Shown piece after piece: positions 36,293 to 45,800 of a stretch of 64,000 bases of DNA; position 1 is the stretch's first letter, and each line of letters starts with the position of its first letter. This DNA comes from HXMU1420-13 sp963691715 (GTDB lineage: Bacteria > Bacteroidota > Rhodothermia > Balneolales > Balneolaceae): positions 186,001-250,000 of the forward strand of contig OY829281.1 of the NCBI GenBank assembly GCA_963691715.1. Reading direction: 5' to 3'. The translations under genes were made by a program, and so were the position numbers. The notes below the pieces were generated by a model. It was not told where the DNA came from and searched no databases. It worked only from the letters and a program-made list of their open reading frames with translations.

Positions 36293-38185
36293 ATGTCATT
36301 ACTTAAAGTACGAGCCAAATTAGCAACACTTTTTGACCGCGGTGATTTTGATGAATCAATCATTACTTTTTCACGCCCCAGTAAAGCAACTATAGTTAAT
36401 GAACAAGGTTACATAGAAGAAGTAGATGATCATGTACCACGCTTGTACTATGATCCTTCAACAGGGGAATTGCTAGGGCTTAAGATAGAAGAGCCTAGAA
36501 CGAATTTGATAAAAGCATCTGAGTATTTTAATAGTTGGTATGAATTATCAGGTGCCGTTGTTACACCTAGACAAGCTATTGCTCCTGATGGGAGGTCTAG
36601 CGCTGATAAATTTACATTTGATGGAACAGTAAATGGCAGAGTGGAAGAACGGGTATCAGTTACTAATGGCGCCCAATATACGTTTTCTATTTGGTTAAAA
36701 AACGACAACTTATTAAACCCAACTCAAGTTTGGTTAGGTCTTGAAGGGTTTGGTCAACAAGGAGATTATGTTACAGTAACAGACGAGTGGCAGAGATTTA
36801 CTACAACACAAACAGCAGACGGAACTCTTGAATATCCAAGAATAAGCTGTAATGAGATAGGAAGTATATTTGCTTGGGGCGCACAACTCGAAGAAGGATC
36901 TTACCCGAGCTCATACATTCCAACAATACCGACATTTGTTTCAAGAGCATCAACTAAAAAATACGTAGATGCACATGGTATCATGCAAACAGCCAGTATT
37001 GATGAAGAAGTTAACAATCACCATGAATTTATAGACGGGCAATGGGTTGATTCGGGGCAGTTGCTAGAAAATAGTGCTACGAATTTGATTCCGTACAGTG
37101 AAGATATGACCCTCACTAATTGGAATGCTGGAAAAGATATATCAGTCACGCTTAATCAAATTATTGCACCTGACGGTAATATGTCGGCTGACATTATTGC
37201 TGATGACTTTACAACTAATAGGCATTATCAAGCTCATTCATTACCACTAGCAGTTTCTACCACATACACGTTAAGTGCTTATTTTAAATATATTGATATG
37301 CAATATGTTTATTTGCAAATAAACCAAAAAGGGGACTTTTCACATCGTACTGAGGCTATTTTTGATTTAGTAAATGGAACTATTACTAGAGAACATAATA
37401 GTGGTGATTATTTAATTATTAATGCAAATATGGAAAAGGCTTCTGAAGGTTTTTATAGATGCTCGATTACCTTTACTACTAATACGGATGGTGCAGAAAC
37501 TGTAAGTAGGCTTGGTTTGACAAACAATTCCAATTGGATTGGTTCATATAATGGTATAGGATCATCCGTATACCTTTGGGGAGTGCAATTAGAACAAGGT
37601 CTTTACCCAACCTCCTATATCCCAACGTCAGGCTCACAAGTAACCCGATCTGCGGATATTTATTCAGCGGCAACAGTAACAAGAGCTGGGGAAATTTTTA
37701 AAATTGAAGGTGAGGCTTTTTCCGATGTTTATAATTACAAAGAGGGTACTTTTTTGATAGAATGTAGTCTTGAAAAGTTTAGTGGGGGGCAAAAACTATT
37801 AACAATGCAAGAAGGTCTAGGAAGTATATACTCAACTGATAATTTAGGAATACGATACTTATCCGGGAATCAAGTAGACGTATATGGAAAAACTAATAAT
37901 GGGGTTGATGTTCTCACAGATAGTTCAAGTTTTTATCTAACAATTGCTGATCTAAGCGGAGATTTTAATAAATACCTTTTTACATACGAAGAAGAAAACG
38001 TCAGATTTTATACTAATGGGTCTGAAATAGATGATAAAACCATAATACACCCATTGCCTAATCTAGTTGATAATTTATTAGTAATGGAAGGGAATATGTC
38101 TGGAATAATAAGACGTATAGTCTATTACCCAAAAGCTTTTGATAAACCAACATGTGAACTACTAACAAAGACGTTAACGCTATAA
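36293..38185 (+). CDS. Fibre-tip / receptor-binding protein, paralogue 2
   Basis: 630 residues, four bases after paralogue 1 and built the same way: attachment domain, carbohydrate-binding-like module, identical linker (about 36950-37070 nearly equal to 35165-35285), second module, C-terminal sandwich. The two diverge most in the modules after each conserved joint, which suggests module exchange that changes host range. Confidence 0.7.
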   Translation: MSLLKVRAKLATLFDRGDFDESIITFSRPSKATIVNEQGYIEEVDDHVPRLYYDPSTGELLGLKIEEPRTNLIKASEYFNSWYELSGAVVTPRQAIAPDGRSSADKFTFDGTVNGRVEERVSVTNGAQYTFSIWLKNDNLLNPTQVWLGLEGFGQQGDYVTVTDEWQRFTTTQTADGTLEYPRISCNEIGSIFAWGAQLEEGSYPSSYIPTIPTFVSRASTKKYVDAHGIMQTASIDEEVNNHHEFIDGQWVDSGQLLENSATNLIPYSEDMTLTNWNAGKDISVTLNQIIAPDGNMSADIIADDFTTNRHYQAHSLPLAVSTTYTLSAYFKYIDMQYVYLQINQKGDFSHRTEAIFDLVNGTITREHNSGDYLIINANMEKASEGFYRCSITFTTNTDGAETVSRLGLTNNSNWIGSYNGIGSSVYLWGVQLEQGLYPTSYIPTSGSQVTRSADIYSAATVTRAGEIFKIEGEAFSDVYNYKEGTFLIECSLEKFSGGQKLLTMQEGLGSIYSTDNLGIRYLSGNQVDVYGKTNNGVDVLTDSSSFYLTIADLSGDFNKYLFTYEEENVRFYTNGSEIDDKTIIHPLPNLVDNLLVMEGNMSGIIRRIVYYPKAFDKPTCELLTKTLTL

Positions 38186-38194
38186 AATACAGCT

Positions 38195-38590
38195 ATGAAA
38201 ACAACACCAGATATAATTGATATATACATTAAAGGCCCAAGTAAAAATGATCTTTTAGATACCTTTCGAGATTTTAAAGATTTTGTAAGTACAGATGAGC
38301 AAGGGAATGATGAATTTTTTAATTCAGGCAATGGATTTGCTTTAGATTATGTAGGTGCTATACAAGAGACACCAGGGACGTATGATGAAGATGGTGAAGA
38401 AATTACCGCTCCCATTTATTCACAAGATGTACATTTAAACATTAGATGTATTGACAAACCCACAAAGTTATTTCCAAGAGAGTATGATGATTATGCAACT
38501 ATTCTAGAGACGGAAATTAAGGCTATAGCTCTGCCAAATGGAGTTGAAATACTTTCGGCACCATTAACACCAGTAAGAAAATTTGCTTGA
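38195..38590 (+). CDS. Hypothetical phage protein after the fibre-tip genes
   Basis: 131 residues, acidic in the middle, no recognised family; VHLNIRCIDKPTKLFPREYDD and APLTPVRKFA suggest a small beta protein. Ten bases after the second tip gene; could be a fibre assembly chaperone or a tail protein by position only. Confidence 0.5.
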   Translation: MKTTPDIIDIYIKGPSKNDLLDTFRDFKDFVSTDEQGNDEFFNSGNGFALDYVGAIQETPGTYDEDGEEITAPIYSQDVHLNIRCIDKPTKLFPREYDDYATILETEIKAIALPNGVEILSAPLTPVRKFA

Positions 38591-38634
38591 TAGCAAGTAT
38601 CAATTCATAAAAAATAATTTTTGAGGAACACATA

Positions 38635-38847
38635 ATGAGTGAAGATAAAACCACAAATAAAAAAAGCGTGAGTGAAAAATTGAAATCAAAAAAAGTGAAG
38701 GCACCTCTTACACACTTTGCAATTTCTCCTGACTTACGAACCGTACTGTTGAACTACTTAAATAACCAACCAAGAAAAGAAGTGAATAATATGTGTGTAT
38801 TGTTAGAAGAGGCTCAAGGGATTTCTCTTAGTGAAAAAGTTGGATAA
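38635..38847 (+). CDS. Small basic phage protein
   Basis: 70 residues, Lys-rich N-terminus (EDKTTNKKSVSEKLKSKKVK) then a helical part that resembles a short DNA-binding or CopG-like end. A GAGGAACACATA leader related to AGAGAAACACA precedes the ATG. Last phage gene before the tRNA genes. Confidence 0.5.
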   Translation: MSEDKTTNKKSVSEKLKSKKVKAPLTHFAISPDLRTVLLNYLNNQPRKEVNNMCVLLEEAQGISLSEKVG

Positions 38848-38965
38848 AAACGGGTAGTTTTGGCAGTGGGTTTCACCTATTTTTGGTAAGGGTGCCCGCT
38901 ATGTGCCCGTAGATTGTTACTTTTTTGGCTAAAATTTAGTAACTGAGAAAAAGGATAAAAAATTA

Positions 38966-39012
38966 AAAGGCATAAAAAAAGCCTCTCACGTATCAGTAAG
39001 GGGCTTTTTTTA
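38966..39012. terminator. Terminator between prophage and tRNA genes
   Basis: AAAAAAAGCCTCT pairs imperfectly with AGGGGCTTTTTTT around about 15 bases, giving A-runs and T-runs on both sides, so it can work in both directions: for the phage genes on + and for the tRNA genes on -. The 118 bases before it (38848-38965) hold no gene; a GTGCCCGC-TATGTGCCCG near-direct repeat at 38889-38906 may be part of the attachment region. Confidence 0.6.
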
Positions 39013-39015
39013 AGT

Positions 39016-39087
39016 ACGCCCATCAGGACTCGAACCTGAAACCTACTGCTTAGAAGGCAGTTGCTCTATCCAGTTGAGCTATGGGCG
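39016..39087 (-). tRNA. tRNA-Arg (TCT)
   Basis: Read on the minus strand: acceptor GCGCCCA pairs with TGGGCGT, D-arm GCTC...GAGC, anticodon stem ACTGC/GCAGT with TCT, T-arm with GGTTCGAGTCC. Discriminator A at 39016; CCA is not encoded. Its 3' end points at the prophage, so it is the likely integration target (attB/attR). Confidence 0.93.
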
Positions 39088-39150
39088 CTCAACTAATTAA
39101 TTTCAACATGTCAAAAACTGAAATCTTTTCTCAAAGATTCCAGTGGTTAG

Positions 39151-39224
39151 TCGGGGAGACAGGATTTGAACCTGCGACCCTTCGCTCCCAAAGCGAATGC
39201 GCTACCGGGCTGCGCCACTCCCCG
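39151..39224 (-). tRNA. tRNA-Pro (TGG)
   Basis: Read on the minus strand: acceptor CGGGGAG pairs with CTCCCCG, anticodon loop TTTGGGA with anticodon TGG, T-arm GGTTCAAATCC, discriminator A. CCA is not encoded. It lies 63 bases upstream of tRNA-Arg in the same direction, so the pair is probably co-transcribed. Confidence 0.93.
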
Positions 39225-39303
39225 ATTTGTCAAAGACTACTAAGATAAGATTTATTAAGGTTGGAAGGCAATACTGAATTAAAAAAAAGAGAGAATATTT
39301 TTA

Positions 39304-40569
39304 TCAAGTGTTCAATATTGCAGCAGTATATTTTTCCCAACTCATTGATTCAGCTGCTTTTTTAACATATTCATTAGATAATGGATGATCAAGAAACTTG
39401 TTCATTTGCGCTGCCATAGATTCAATATTTTCAGGTTCAGCTAAATATCCATTCTCCCCATGGATTATCGTTTCGGGAAAATGCCCAACTTTTGTTGCTA
39501 AGATGGGTAATTCAAAGTTATATGTGAGCGATTCAACACCAGAAGGTGTAGCTGTTAAGTAAAAGAGAATACTACAATTAGCAACTTGAAAATATTTATG
39601 TACATCTTCATTTGGTATGAACTCATTTTTAACGACCACAGATTCATCTAATTTTAGCTCATTTATAAGTTGTAATGGTCTATAATCCTGCTCGCTTTCT
39701 TTATTTTTCAAAAGTAATTTTTGAGCAATATTAAACAAAGATTGTTTTAGTTTAGTTGAAAATTTTGATGTATCCAAAGTAGACCAAAATTCTTCTCCAC
39801 AGATTAAGAAGGAAACATCATCTCGTTGGTTAGCCACTAAATGAAAGGCTTTGATGGCATTGTGAAGCCCTTTATACTTTCTAATAAATCCAAAAAAAAG
39901 AAATACATTTTTTTTTAGTCCCAACTCAGTTTTAAATCCTTCAACATCAAACTTTGAATCAGGTTGGTATAAATCATATACCGGATGAAAGAGTTTTATT
40001 ACTGTAGTGTTACTACTATTTCGATTACCAGTTTCGTTTACATCAAAAGCAATAGATGGGAAAAGCTCTTTTAATTCATTTACTGTTTTATAGGCATGAG
40101 CTATGTAGGTGTCGGCATATTTAATTCCAAGTTTTGTTAGATATTCATCAATAGAGCTTCCTTCTTTTTGTACTACAAAGTGTAAATCAAAGATTATTTC
40201 TGTAGATGTATTTTTTTGCAGCCATTTAGCTATCGATCTAAGTGGAATACCTTGAATTGAAATTGCCCACTGAAATATAACCTTATCAGGTTTAAGTGAT
40301 GCTATGTATTTGGCGGTTTCCCTCCAACTGAATGGATTATTATAGTTGGTAATATATTTTATTTGTATCCGAGTACCCTCCATAAAATCTGAGCTACTTG
40401 ATTTATCAACAAATTCTCTTGGGATAATAGATGGATACTGATTAGTCCATGAAACAATATGAACTTCATTATTGGCATTTCTGTCAAGTGTTTTTGCTAA
40501 AGATGTGTTGTAATTAGAGATTCCACCTTTGAATTTAGGTCCAGGGCCAAAACAAACAATCTTAGTCAT
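39304..40569 (-). CDS. Glycosyltransferase, family 4 type (GT-B)
   Basis: 421 residues. N-terminal half has the GT-B pattern (FGPGPKFKGGISNYNTSLAKTL), the second half the nucleotide-sugar site (FFGFIRKYKGLHNAIKAFHLV ... TPSGVESLTYNFELPILATKVGHFPETI, with an E-x7-E-like motif). Probably adds a sugar to a surface polysaccharide. Start overlaps the stop of the epimerase gene by eight bases; the two form an operon with a sugar-modifying enzyme and a transferase. Confidence 0.85.
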   Translation of the reverse strand: MTKIVCFGPGPKFKGGISNYNTSLAKTLDRNANNEVHIVSWTNQYPSIIPREFVDKSSSSDFMEGTRIQIKYITNYNNPFSWRETAKYIASLKPDKVIFQWAISIQGIPLRSIAKWLQKNTSTEIIFDLHFVVQKEGSSIDEYLTKLGIKYADTYIAHAYKTVNELKELFPSIAFDVNETGNRNSSNTTVIKLFHPVYDLYQPDSKFDVEGFKTELGLKKNVFLFFGFIRKYKGLHNAIKAFHLVANQRDDVSFLICGEEFWSTLDTSKFSTKLKQSLFNIAQKLLLKNKESEQDYRPLQLINELKLDESVVVKNEFIPNEDVHKYFQVANCSILFYLTATPSGVESLTYNFELPILATKVGHFPETIIHGENGYLAEPENIESMAAQMNKFLDHPLSNEYVKKAAESMSWEKYTAAILNT

Positions 40570-41608
40570 ATTTTTTTACCGCCACTTCATACACTCTTCG
40601 CATTCCTTCCTCTAAACTAAGAGTTGGTTGCCAGCCTAGTTTGGATGTAACATAATCCATATTGGCATATCGGGAATGAACGCCTACAGGTTTATCTAAT
40701 AAGGTTTTAATATCCGGAGTATAGCCAGCAAAAGAAGTAAAAATTTTGATGATATCTAGAAATGATGTGAGTTTTCCACTTCCAATATTAATGGCACTAC
40801 CATCTGTAATATGTTCCATCGCAAGTAATGTGCAATCCATAACGTCTTCAATATGAACAAAATCGCGCCCTTGTTCTCCCGTTCCCCAAACCTCGAAAGG
40901 ATTTTCTTTCAATGCAGCTCTTTTAGCAATTGCAGGTATTGGGTAAGTTAGATCTTGATCTTCCCCAAAACCAGAAAAAGGTCGAATACATGTCACCGAA
41001 ACACCGTAATAATCAGCAGCAATGTAGGCTAAATATTCGCCTGTAAGTTTTGACCATCCATAGGTCATATCTGGTTGACCCATTTTTGTAAAATCGATAT
41101 CGGTTTCAGCTAATGCAATTGCACCCGACTCGGTTTGGAGATCTACAGGGTAAGCAGCACTTGAACTAGGATAAAGAACACGAGTGGGTTTATTCAAGCA
41201 AATCCATCGAAAAAATAATGCATCAATGGCTAAATCGAGTGCAACTTTCATTGGATCACCATCAATGGTTGCCCTTCCTCCGACGATAGCTGCAAAGTGA
41301 AATACATCACTGAAACTGTCAATGTTTAAACCATAAGTGTCGTTTAGATAAGTTGGGTTTTCTACTAATGCATCTAAAATTACCCGTATATCAGCCTTTA
41401 AGAATATCATTCTTTCATCATCACCGAAATATTCTAACCCATACTTATCTTTTCTAGTGGTACTACCAGAAGGTAACCAAGTTGATGGATGTGTACCTAC
41501 CGATAAATCATCAATAAAAAGGATCGTATCGTTGGTTGTTCGATGAAGTCGTTTTACAAAATTGCGGCCAACAAATCCGCATCCGCCCGTAATTAGATGA
41601 TATTTCAT
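40562..41608 (-). CDS. NAD-dependent sugar epimerase/dehydratase (extended SDR)
   Basis: 348 residues from the ATG at 41606-41608; a longer reading to 41665 adds 19 residues before MKYHLITGGCGFVG and is rejected because the Rossmann domain begins there. Motifs: TGGCGFVG (NAD-binding), Y-x3-K in YGWSKLTGE, and INIGSGKLTSFLDI near the end. Resembles GDP-fucose synthase or nucleotide-sugar epimerases of capsule/LPS loci; exact substrate unknown. Confidence 0.85.
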   Translation of the reverse strand: MKYHLITGGCGFVGRNFVKRLHRTTNDTILFIDDLSVGTHPSTWLPSGSTTRKDKYGLEYFGDDERMIFLKADIRVILDALVENPTYLNDTYGLNIDSFSDVFHFAAIVGGRATIDGDPMKVALDLAIDALFFRWICLNKPTRVLYPSSSAAYPVDLQTESGAIALAETDIDFTKMGQPDMTYGWSKLTGEYLAYIAADYYGVSVTCIRPFSGFGEDQDLTYPIPAIAKRAALKENPFEVWGTGEQGRDFVHIEDVMDCTLLAMEHITDGSAINIGSGKLTSFLDIIKIFTSFAGYTPDIKTLLDKPVGVHSRYANMDYVTSKLGWQPTLSLEEGMRRVYEVAVKKYD

Positions 41609-41725
41609 AATGTATTTATTCTTGTGATCAATAAGATAGTGAATTCTAAAAAAAGGGTTGATCAATAAGTACTTTGTTTTAAAAATTACGTTATTTTAAA
41701 ACTAAATCTTACCTCGATATTACTT

Positions 41726-42697
41726 ATGATTCGTATTTGTCTTTTTCTATTTCTTATAACAACTGTTTCAAAAGTTGATGCACAATCTTTACAAATTACC
41801 TCATCAAATTATGGTTTAAAATTACCTTCTGCATCCATCGATACGGAAGGAATTACACTATCTGACGGTAATGAAGTAATTCAGACAGGATCATATTCAA
41901 TGCCCAATGAACCAGATCCTTCATTAGGAGTGTATCCTTTGCAGAATGGAGCCGTTATTGTAAGAGAGAATATTGCTAATTTTTTATTTTATGATACTTA
42001 TGGAAGAGTAGTACGATCAATTTCTAATAGTACTCAGAATGAAAGTGGTGAAGCAATTTCTGAAATTGCTTTTGATGCAGCAGGAAAGACCATTGTTCTT
42101 TACAATCCAAAAATAATGCAGGATGGTACGATTGGTTCTCGTGCAAAACTAGTAGCCAAAAACAGAAATCCTGTAGATATTTTTTCCAGTAAAGATCGAG
42201 CATTAAGAACAGTCCAAATATCAAGTAATGGGGAATGTATTGCATTAGCAAGTATGAAAGCGGGATCGAGCGATCAAGTAATGATATTAGATCGATTTGG
42301 AAATAATCTCGGTGAAATTGAATTTAACCAAGACGTTAAGGGTGTTTCTTTCTCTGAGGATGGTTTATTTGTAACCATATTTTCTGGGGGTAGAGCTGCT
42401 GTTTTTGAAATCGAAAGTAGAGAAAGAATTGGATCTACCAGTTTTAGAAATACAAGTTTATTGTATGCGAATTATAGTTCCAAGGATAATATTATTATTG
42501 CGATCACAGGGTCTGGAAAAGAAGAGTTTACAGATCTTGAGGGACATGCCGTGAATATTGAAGCTCGTAAAATTGCGAGAAAAAATATCGATGGAACTAT
42601 AACTCAGATTCACCAACCAAGGCTTTACCGAACTGGTTCAGGGAGATACGCATTGATAGGGTTCGATCAAACCTTCGCGTTTAGAGCACGTTTTTAA
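41726..42697 (+). CDS. Secreted protein, possible beta-propeller
   Basis: 323 residues with a signal peptide (IRICLFLFLITTVSKVDAQ). The body is made of repeated strand-rich segments with pattern hydrophobic-x-D/F-x-x-x-G (VLIRYDTYGRVVRSI, VMILDRFGNNLGE, VFEIESRERIG), like a WD/YVTN-type propeller without obvious catalytic residues. Divergently transcribed from the epimerase gene; the 117 bases between the two must hold both promoters. Confidence 0.55.
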   Translation: MIRICLFLFLITTVSKVDAQSLQITSSNYGLKLPSASIDTEGITLSDGNEVIQTGSYSMPNEPDPSLGVYPLQNGAVIVRENIANFLFYDTYGRVVRSISNSTQNESGEAISEIAFDAAGKTIVLYNPKIMQDGTIGSRAKLVAKNRNPVDIFSSKDRALRTVQISSNGECIALASMKAGSSDQVMILDRFGNNLGEIEFNQDVKGVSFSEDGLFVTIFSGGRAAVFEIESRERIGSTSFRNTSLLYANYSSKDNIIIAITGSGKEEFTDLEGHAVNIEARKIARKNIDGTITQIHQPRLYRTGSGRYALIGFDQTFAFRARF

Positions 42698-42746
42698 CAT
42701 GGTGCTATAAATTATAGCATACCATAATTAATCTAATATAACTAAT

Positions 42747-43679
42747 ATGAAAAAATTATTGTTATTGCTTCCTTTAGTATCGTTCTATTATACAGTTAAT
42801 TGCAATTCAATAACAGATAATGTCATAGGCTCACCATCAGGTAATTTAGAAATAGAGTTTATGCTCTCTGAAAATGGTACTCCGAGTTATCAGGTTATGC
42901 ACGATGAAGTTACCATCATTGAGCCTTCGACCATGGGTTTTGAATTTAATGATCAAGAAGCAATGAATTCAGGATTTGAATTATTAGGCAGTTCTAAAAG
43001 ATCATTTGAAGAAATATGGCAAATGCCATGGGGAGAGCAAAGGGATGTGCTAAATCGTTTTACAGAGATGAAAGTAGAGTTAAAAGAAATTGATTATCCA
43101 AACCGTAAACTGGATATTTATTTTCGAGCTTATGATGACGGTGTTGCGTTTAGATATTACTTCCACGAGCAGAAAGAGCAACTAATGTTAACTATTGCTC
43201 AAGAACATACTATGTTTGAATTAACAGATGATCATATTACATGGTGGCAACCAGGTGATTGGGATATTTATGAACAACTTTATACAGAGTCAAGCTTTTC
43301 TGAAATAGATGTTGAACCATATCTAGAAAATCGAGCAAACCTAATTGCGACACATATTCCAGAAAACTCAGTAAATACTCCTGTAACAATGCAAACAGAC
43401 AAAGGGCTTTACTTGAGTTTTCACGAAGCTAATTTGTGGAACTATGCTGGAATGACCCTCAGAGTAAATAAAGAAGAACAACGATTCGAAAGTAGCTTAG
43501 TAAAATCTGACAGACTGGGGCATGCAGTTCAACGAGAACTGCCTTTTTTTACTCCCTGGAGAATGATTCAGGTAGCAGAAAAAGCTGGTGATTTGATTGA
43601 ATCAAATTTAATACTCAATCTCAATGAGCCAAATAAATTAGGTGATGTGAGTTGGTTTACACCCATGAAATATATGGGG
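42747..43679 (+). pseudogene. GH97 glycosidase, N-terminal fragment (truncated)
   Basis: 311 residues with a signal peptide, then GNLEIEFMLSENGTPSYQV, EIDYPNRKLDIYFRAYDDGVAFRYYF and ITWWQPGDW, typical of the beta-sandwich N-terminal domain of GH97 alpha-glucosidases (usual length about 650-700). Homology ends at GDVSWFTPMKYMG, where the catalytic barrel should start (WWE...); instead the frame reaches a stop five codons later, inside a glycosyltransferase sequence in another frame. The C-terminal end of the same type of protein lies at 47700. The gene is broken. Confidence 0.8.
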
Positions 43680-44484
43680 CTATGCAAAGGGCTATAACGA
43701 GGCGTTAAGATCTATTGAGGCGGATCTGTATTGCTTAATCAATTCTGATGTTGAGGTGACTTCTAATTGGTTGACACCTGTAATAGAAGTTTTCAAAAGA
43801 GAAAAAAATACAGCTATTATTCAGCCGAAATTGCTAGACTACCATTATAAGGGAAAATTTGAGTACGCAGGTGCTGGAGGTGGGTTTATAGATTTTTACG
43901 GGTATCCCTATTGTCGTGGTCGCGTATTTAATTGTTTGGAAAAGGATGAGGGACAGTTTGATGATACTACTGAAATTTTTTGGGCTTCTGGCGCTTGCTT
44001 TTTTATTCGAAGTCAGGTATATGAACAGTTGGGAGGTTTTGATGAGGATTACTTTGCACATCAAGAGGAGATTGACTTATGCTGGAGGGCTCAAAACGAA
44101 GGGTATGATGTAAAATATGTGGGTGCATCTACTGTATATCACGTTGGTGGGGCTACTTTACAGGAAAGCAATCCAAGGAAAACCTTCTTAAACTTTAGAA
44201 ATAGTTTAATTAATATTGTAAAAAATGTTCCCAAACAATGGTTCTTGTTTGTATTTTTCTCTAGGTTGGTTTTGGATGGATTTGCTGGAGTGAAATTTAT
44301 TGTTGAAATGAAACCTATTCACACTTGGGCGATTTTAAAGGCACATTTGAGTTTATATAGGAACTTTTTTAAGTTCTTAAAAAAACGACAACGACTTCAA
44401 AAGAAGCATCATTACCACCTCCATACGAGTGTGGTTTGGCAGTATTTTATTCTTTGCAAAAAGAAGTTCAAGCAGCTTCGTTAG
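43678..44484 (+). pseudogene. Family 2 glycosyltransferase, N-terminus missing
   Basis: From 43681 the reading frame gives YAKGYNEALRSIEADLYC, then INSDVEVTSNWL, SGACFFIRSQVYEQLGGFD, EEIDLCWRAQ and YHVGG, a complete run of GT2 (rhamnosyltransferase-like) motifs. About 75 N-terminal residues, including the first part of the nucleotide site, are absent: the frame enters directly from the GH97 fragment, with a GG(G) match at the joint (43677-43680). Probably inactive. Confidence 0.75.
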
Positions 44485-44531
44485 TCTTTATGGGGGTACA
44501 AGCCATTAGAAATGATATTACATGAGTTGCT

Positions 44532-44549
44532 AGCGTGTTTTTTCACGCT
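44532..44549. terminator. Hairpin between GT2 fragment and lgt
   Basis: AGCGTG, six T, CACGCT: a short palindrome in the 157-bp gap between the convergent GT2 fragment and lgt, followed by an AT-rich stretch. Could end transcription from either side. Nothing else recognisable lies between 44485 and 44641. Confidence 0.3.
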
Positions 44550-44641
44550 GAATTTTAAGATGCAACGAATCTGTTTTGAAAAAAACCAACTAGATAATAA
44601 TTAGTTCTAAAGCTGAAAAGTACTTGCAGGCTTTGTAATTC

Positions 44642-45502
44642 CTAGGATGTTAGTTCTTTCTTTTTTCTCAAGACGAGCCATAGGCCAACCATGACTAGGG
44701 GAATACTAAGCACTTGTCCTGTATTAAGCGAATTGAATACCCAGTCTTCTCTGCCGTCAACTTGAGCTTCTTTTAAAAATTCGATGACAAATCTCAATGA
44801 CCATAAAGCGATCATAAAGATTCCAAAAATAAATCCTATATGGTGTTTTTTGTCAGTTTTCCAATAAATTCTCCACAAAATAAAAAATAGGATGAGATAG
44901 CTAAATGCCTCGTATAGTTGTGTGGGGTGCCTTGGAACAGTTTCACCAACTCCTCTAAAAATAACACCAAAATTAGAGCCTGTTTCTTTACCATAAATTT
45001 CAGAGTTAAAGAAGTTCCCTAATCGAACAAAAGCACCTCCCAATGCTACTACGATGACTAGGCGGTCCAAGATGTACAGCATGGATTTTTTTAAATGTTT
45101 TTTGTTGTAAAAATACATTCCCAAAATAATAGCTATGGCAGCACCATGACTGGCAAAACCTGTGTACCCAACGAATTCCCATCCGTCTATAAGCCCAAAC
45201 AGGGTAGTCTCTCCAGCACGCTCTCTAAAGGGCAGAATAATTTCTAGCCAGTGATCTTTATAATGATCCCAATTGTAAAAAAATACTTCTCCCAGACGCA
45301 TTCCTATGAGCATGGGAAAAAAGGTGTACATAAAAATTAAATCCAGTTGCTTAACATCTATATTGTCGTTGATAAAGATTTTTTTCATGAGGTATAATCC
45401 TAGTAAAAAAGCAGCGACAAACATCAAACTATACCAGCGTATAGTGAAAAATCCTAAGTCTATTCCTATAGAGGGATCCCAAACCACAGATAAAAAGTGC
45501 AT
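44642..45502 (-). CDS. lgt: Prolipoprotein diacylglyceryl transferase
   Basis: 286 residues, seven hydrophobic segments. Transfers diacylglycerol from phosphatidylglycerol to the lipobox cysteine of prolipoproteins in the inner membrane. Family signature seen in GGAFVRLGNFFNSEIYG (the Lgt R-x-G-N-F-x-N-x-E motif) and RHPTQLYEAFSYL, plus the IGMRLGEVFFYN segment and HGAAI. The N-terminus GIDLGFFTIRWYSLMF is of Bacteroidota type. It follows yidD by 47 bases; cysS, yidD and lgt form one transcription unit. Confidence 0.93.
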   Translation of the reverse strand: MHFLSVVWDPSIGIDLGFFTIRWYSLMFVAAFLLGLYLMKKIFINDNIDVKQLDLIFMYTFFPMLIGMRLGEVFFYNWDHYKDHWLEIILPFRERAGETTLFGLIDGWEFVGYTGFASHGAAIAIILGMYFYNKKHLKKSMLYILDRLVIVVALGGAFVRLGNFFNSEIYGKETGSNFGVIFRGVGETVPRHPTQLYEAFSYLILFFILWRIYWKTDKKHHIGFIFGIFMIALWSLRFVIEFLKEAQVDGREDWVFNSLNTGQVLSIPLVMVGLWLVLRKKKELTS

Positions 45503-45549
45503 ATTTTGTTATTTTATTTTTTTGTCATTTTTTCTGATGACAGTTGTAT

Positions 45550-45789
45550 TTATTTCTTTCTTTCGGGGACTGGATCATAGCCGCTTTTTCCCCAAGGGTG
45601 ACAACTAGAAATTCTCTTTATTGCCAACCAACTACCTATAATCAACCCTCTTTTTTGCAATGCTTCAATGGTATATTGAGAGCATGTGGGGCTGTGTCTG
45701 CATGTTGAGGGCGTGTAGGGTGAAATAGCAAGCTGGTAAAACCGAACCAAGGCTATAAAGGGGTATGCAAAAAGTTGTTTAATCTTCAA
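45550..45789 (-). CDS. yidD: Membrane protein insertion efficiency factor
   Basis: 79 residues with the whole YidD pattern: ALVRFYQLAISPYTPSTCRHSPTCSQYTIEAL, AIKRISSCHPWGKSGYDPVPE. Assists insertion of inner membrane proteins by YidC. In most bacteria it sits beside rnpA/yidC; here it lies between cysS (11 bases upstream) and lgt, an order I associate with flavobacteria. Four Cys residues conserved in the family are all present. Confidence 0.93.
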   Translation of the reverse strand: MKIKQLFAYPFIALVRFYQLAISPYTPSTCRHSPTCSQYTIEALQKRGLIIGSWLAIKRISSCHPWGKSGYDPVPERKK

Positions 45790-45800
45790 GTTATCTAAAA

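Larger units (their letters stand above)
1..38950 (+). mobile_element. Podovirus-type prophage, late (virion) region; left end outside window
   Basis: Every gene from the left edge to 38847 lies on the + strand and the order terminase, portal, scaffold, capsid, lysis, adaptors, tail nozzle, fibre is that of a short-tailed phage; no tail tube, tape measure or contractile sheath gene is seen. The right edge is placed between the last phage gene and tRNA-Arg. No integrase, repressor or replication gene is present, so that part must lie to the left of the window, or the element is defective. The edge position is inferred; the 38848-39015 stretch could be partly host. Confidence 0.85.

Noticed and set aside
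30132..38185. Diversity-generating retroelement acting on the fibre or tip genes
   Set aside because: No reverse transcriptase and no adenine-variable template/variable repeat pair in the window.
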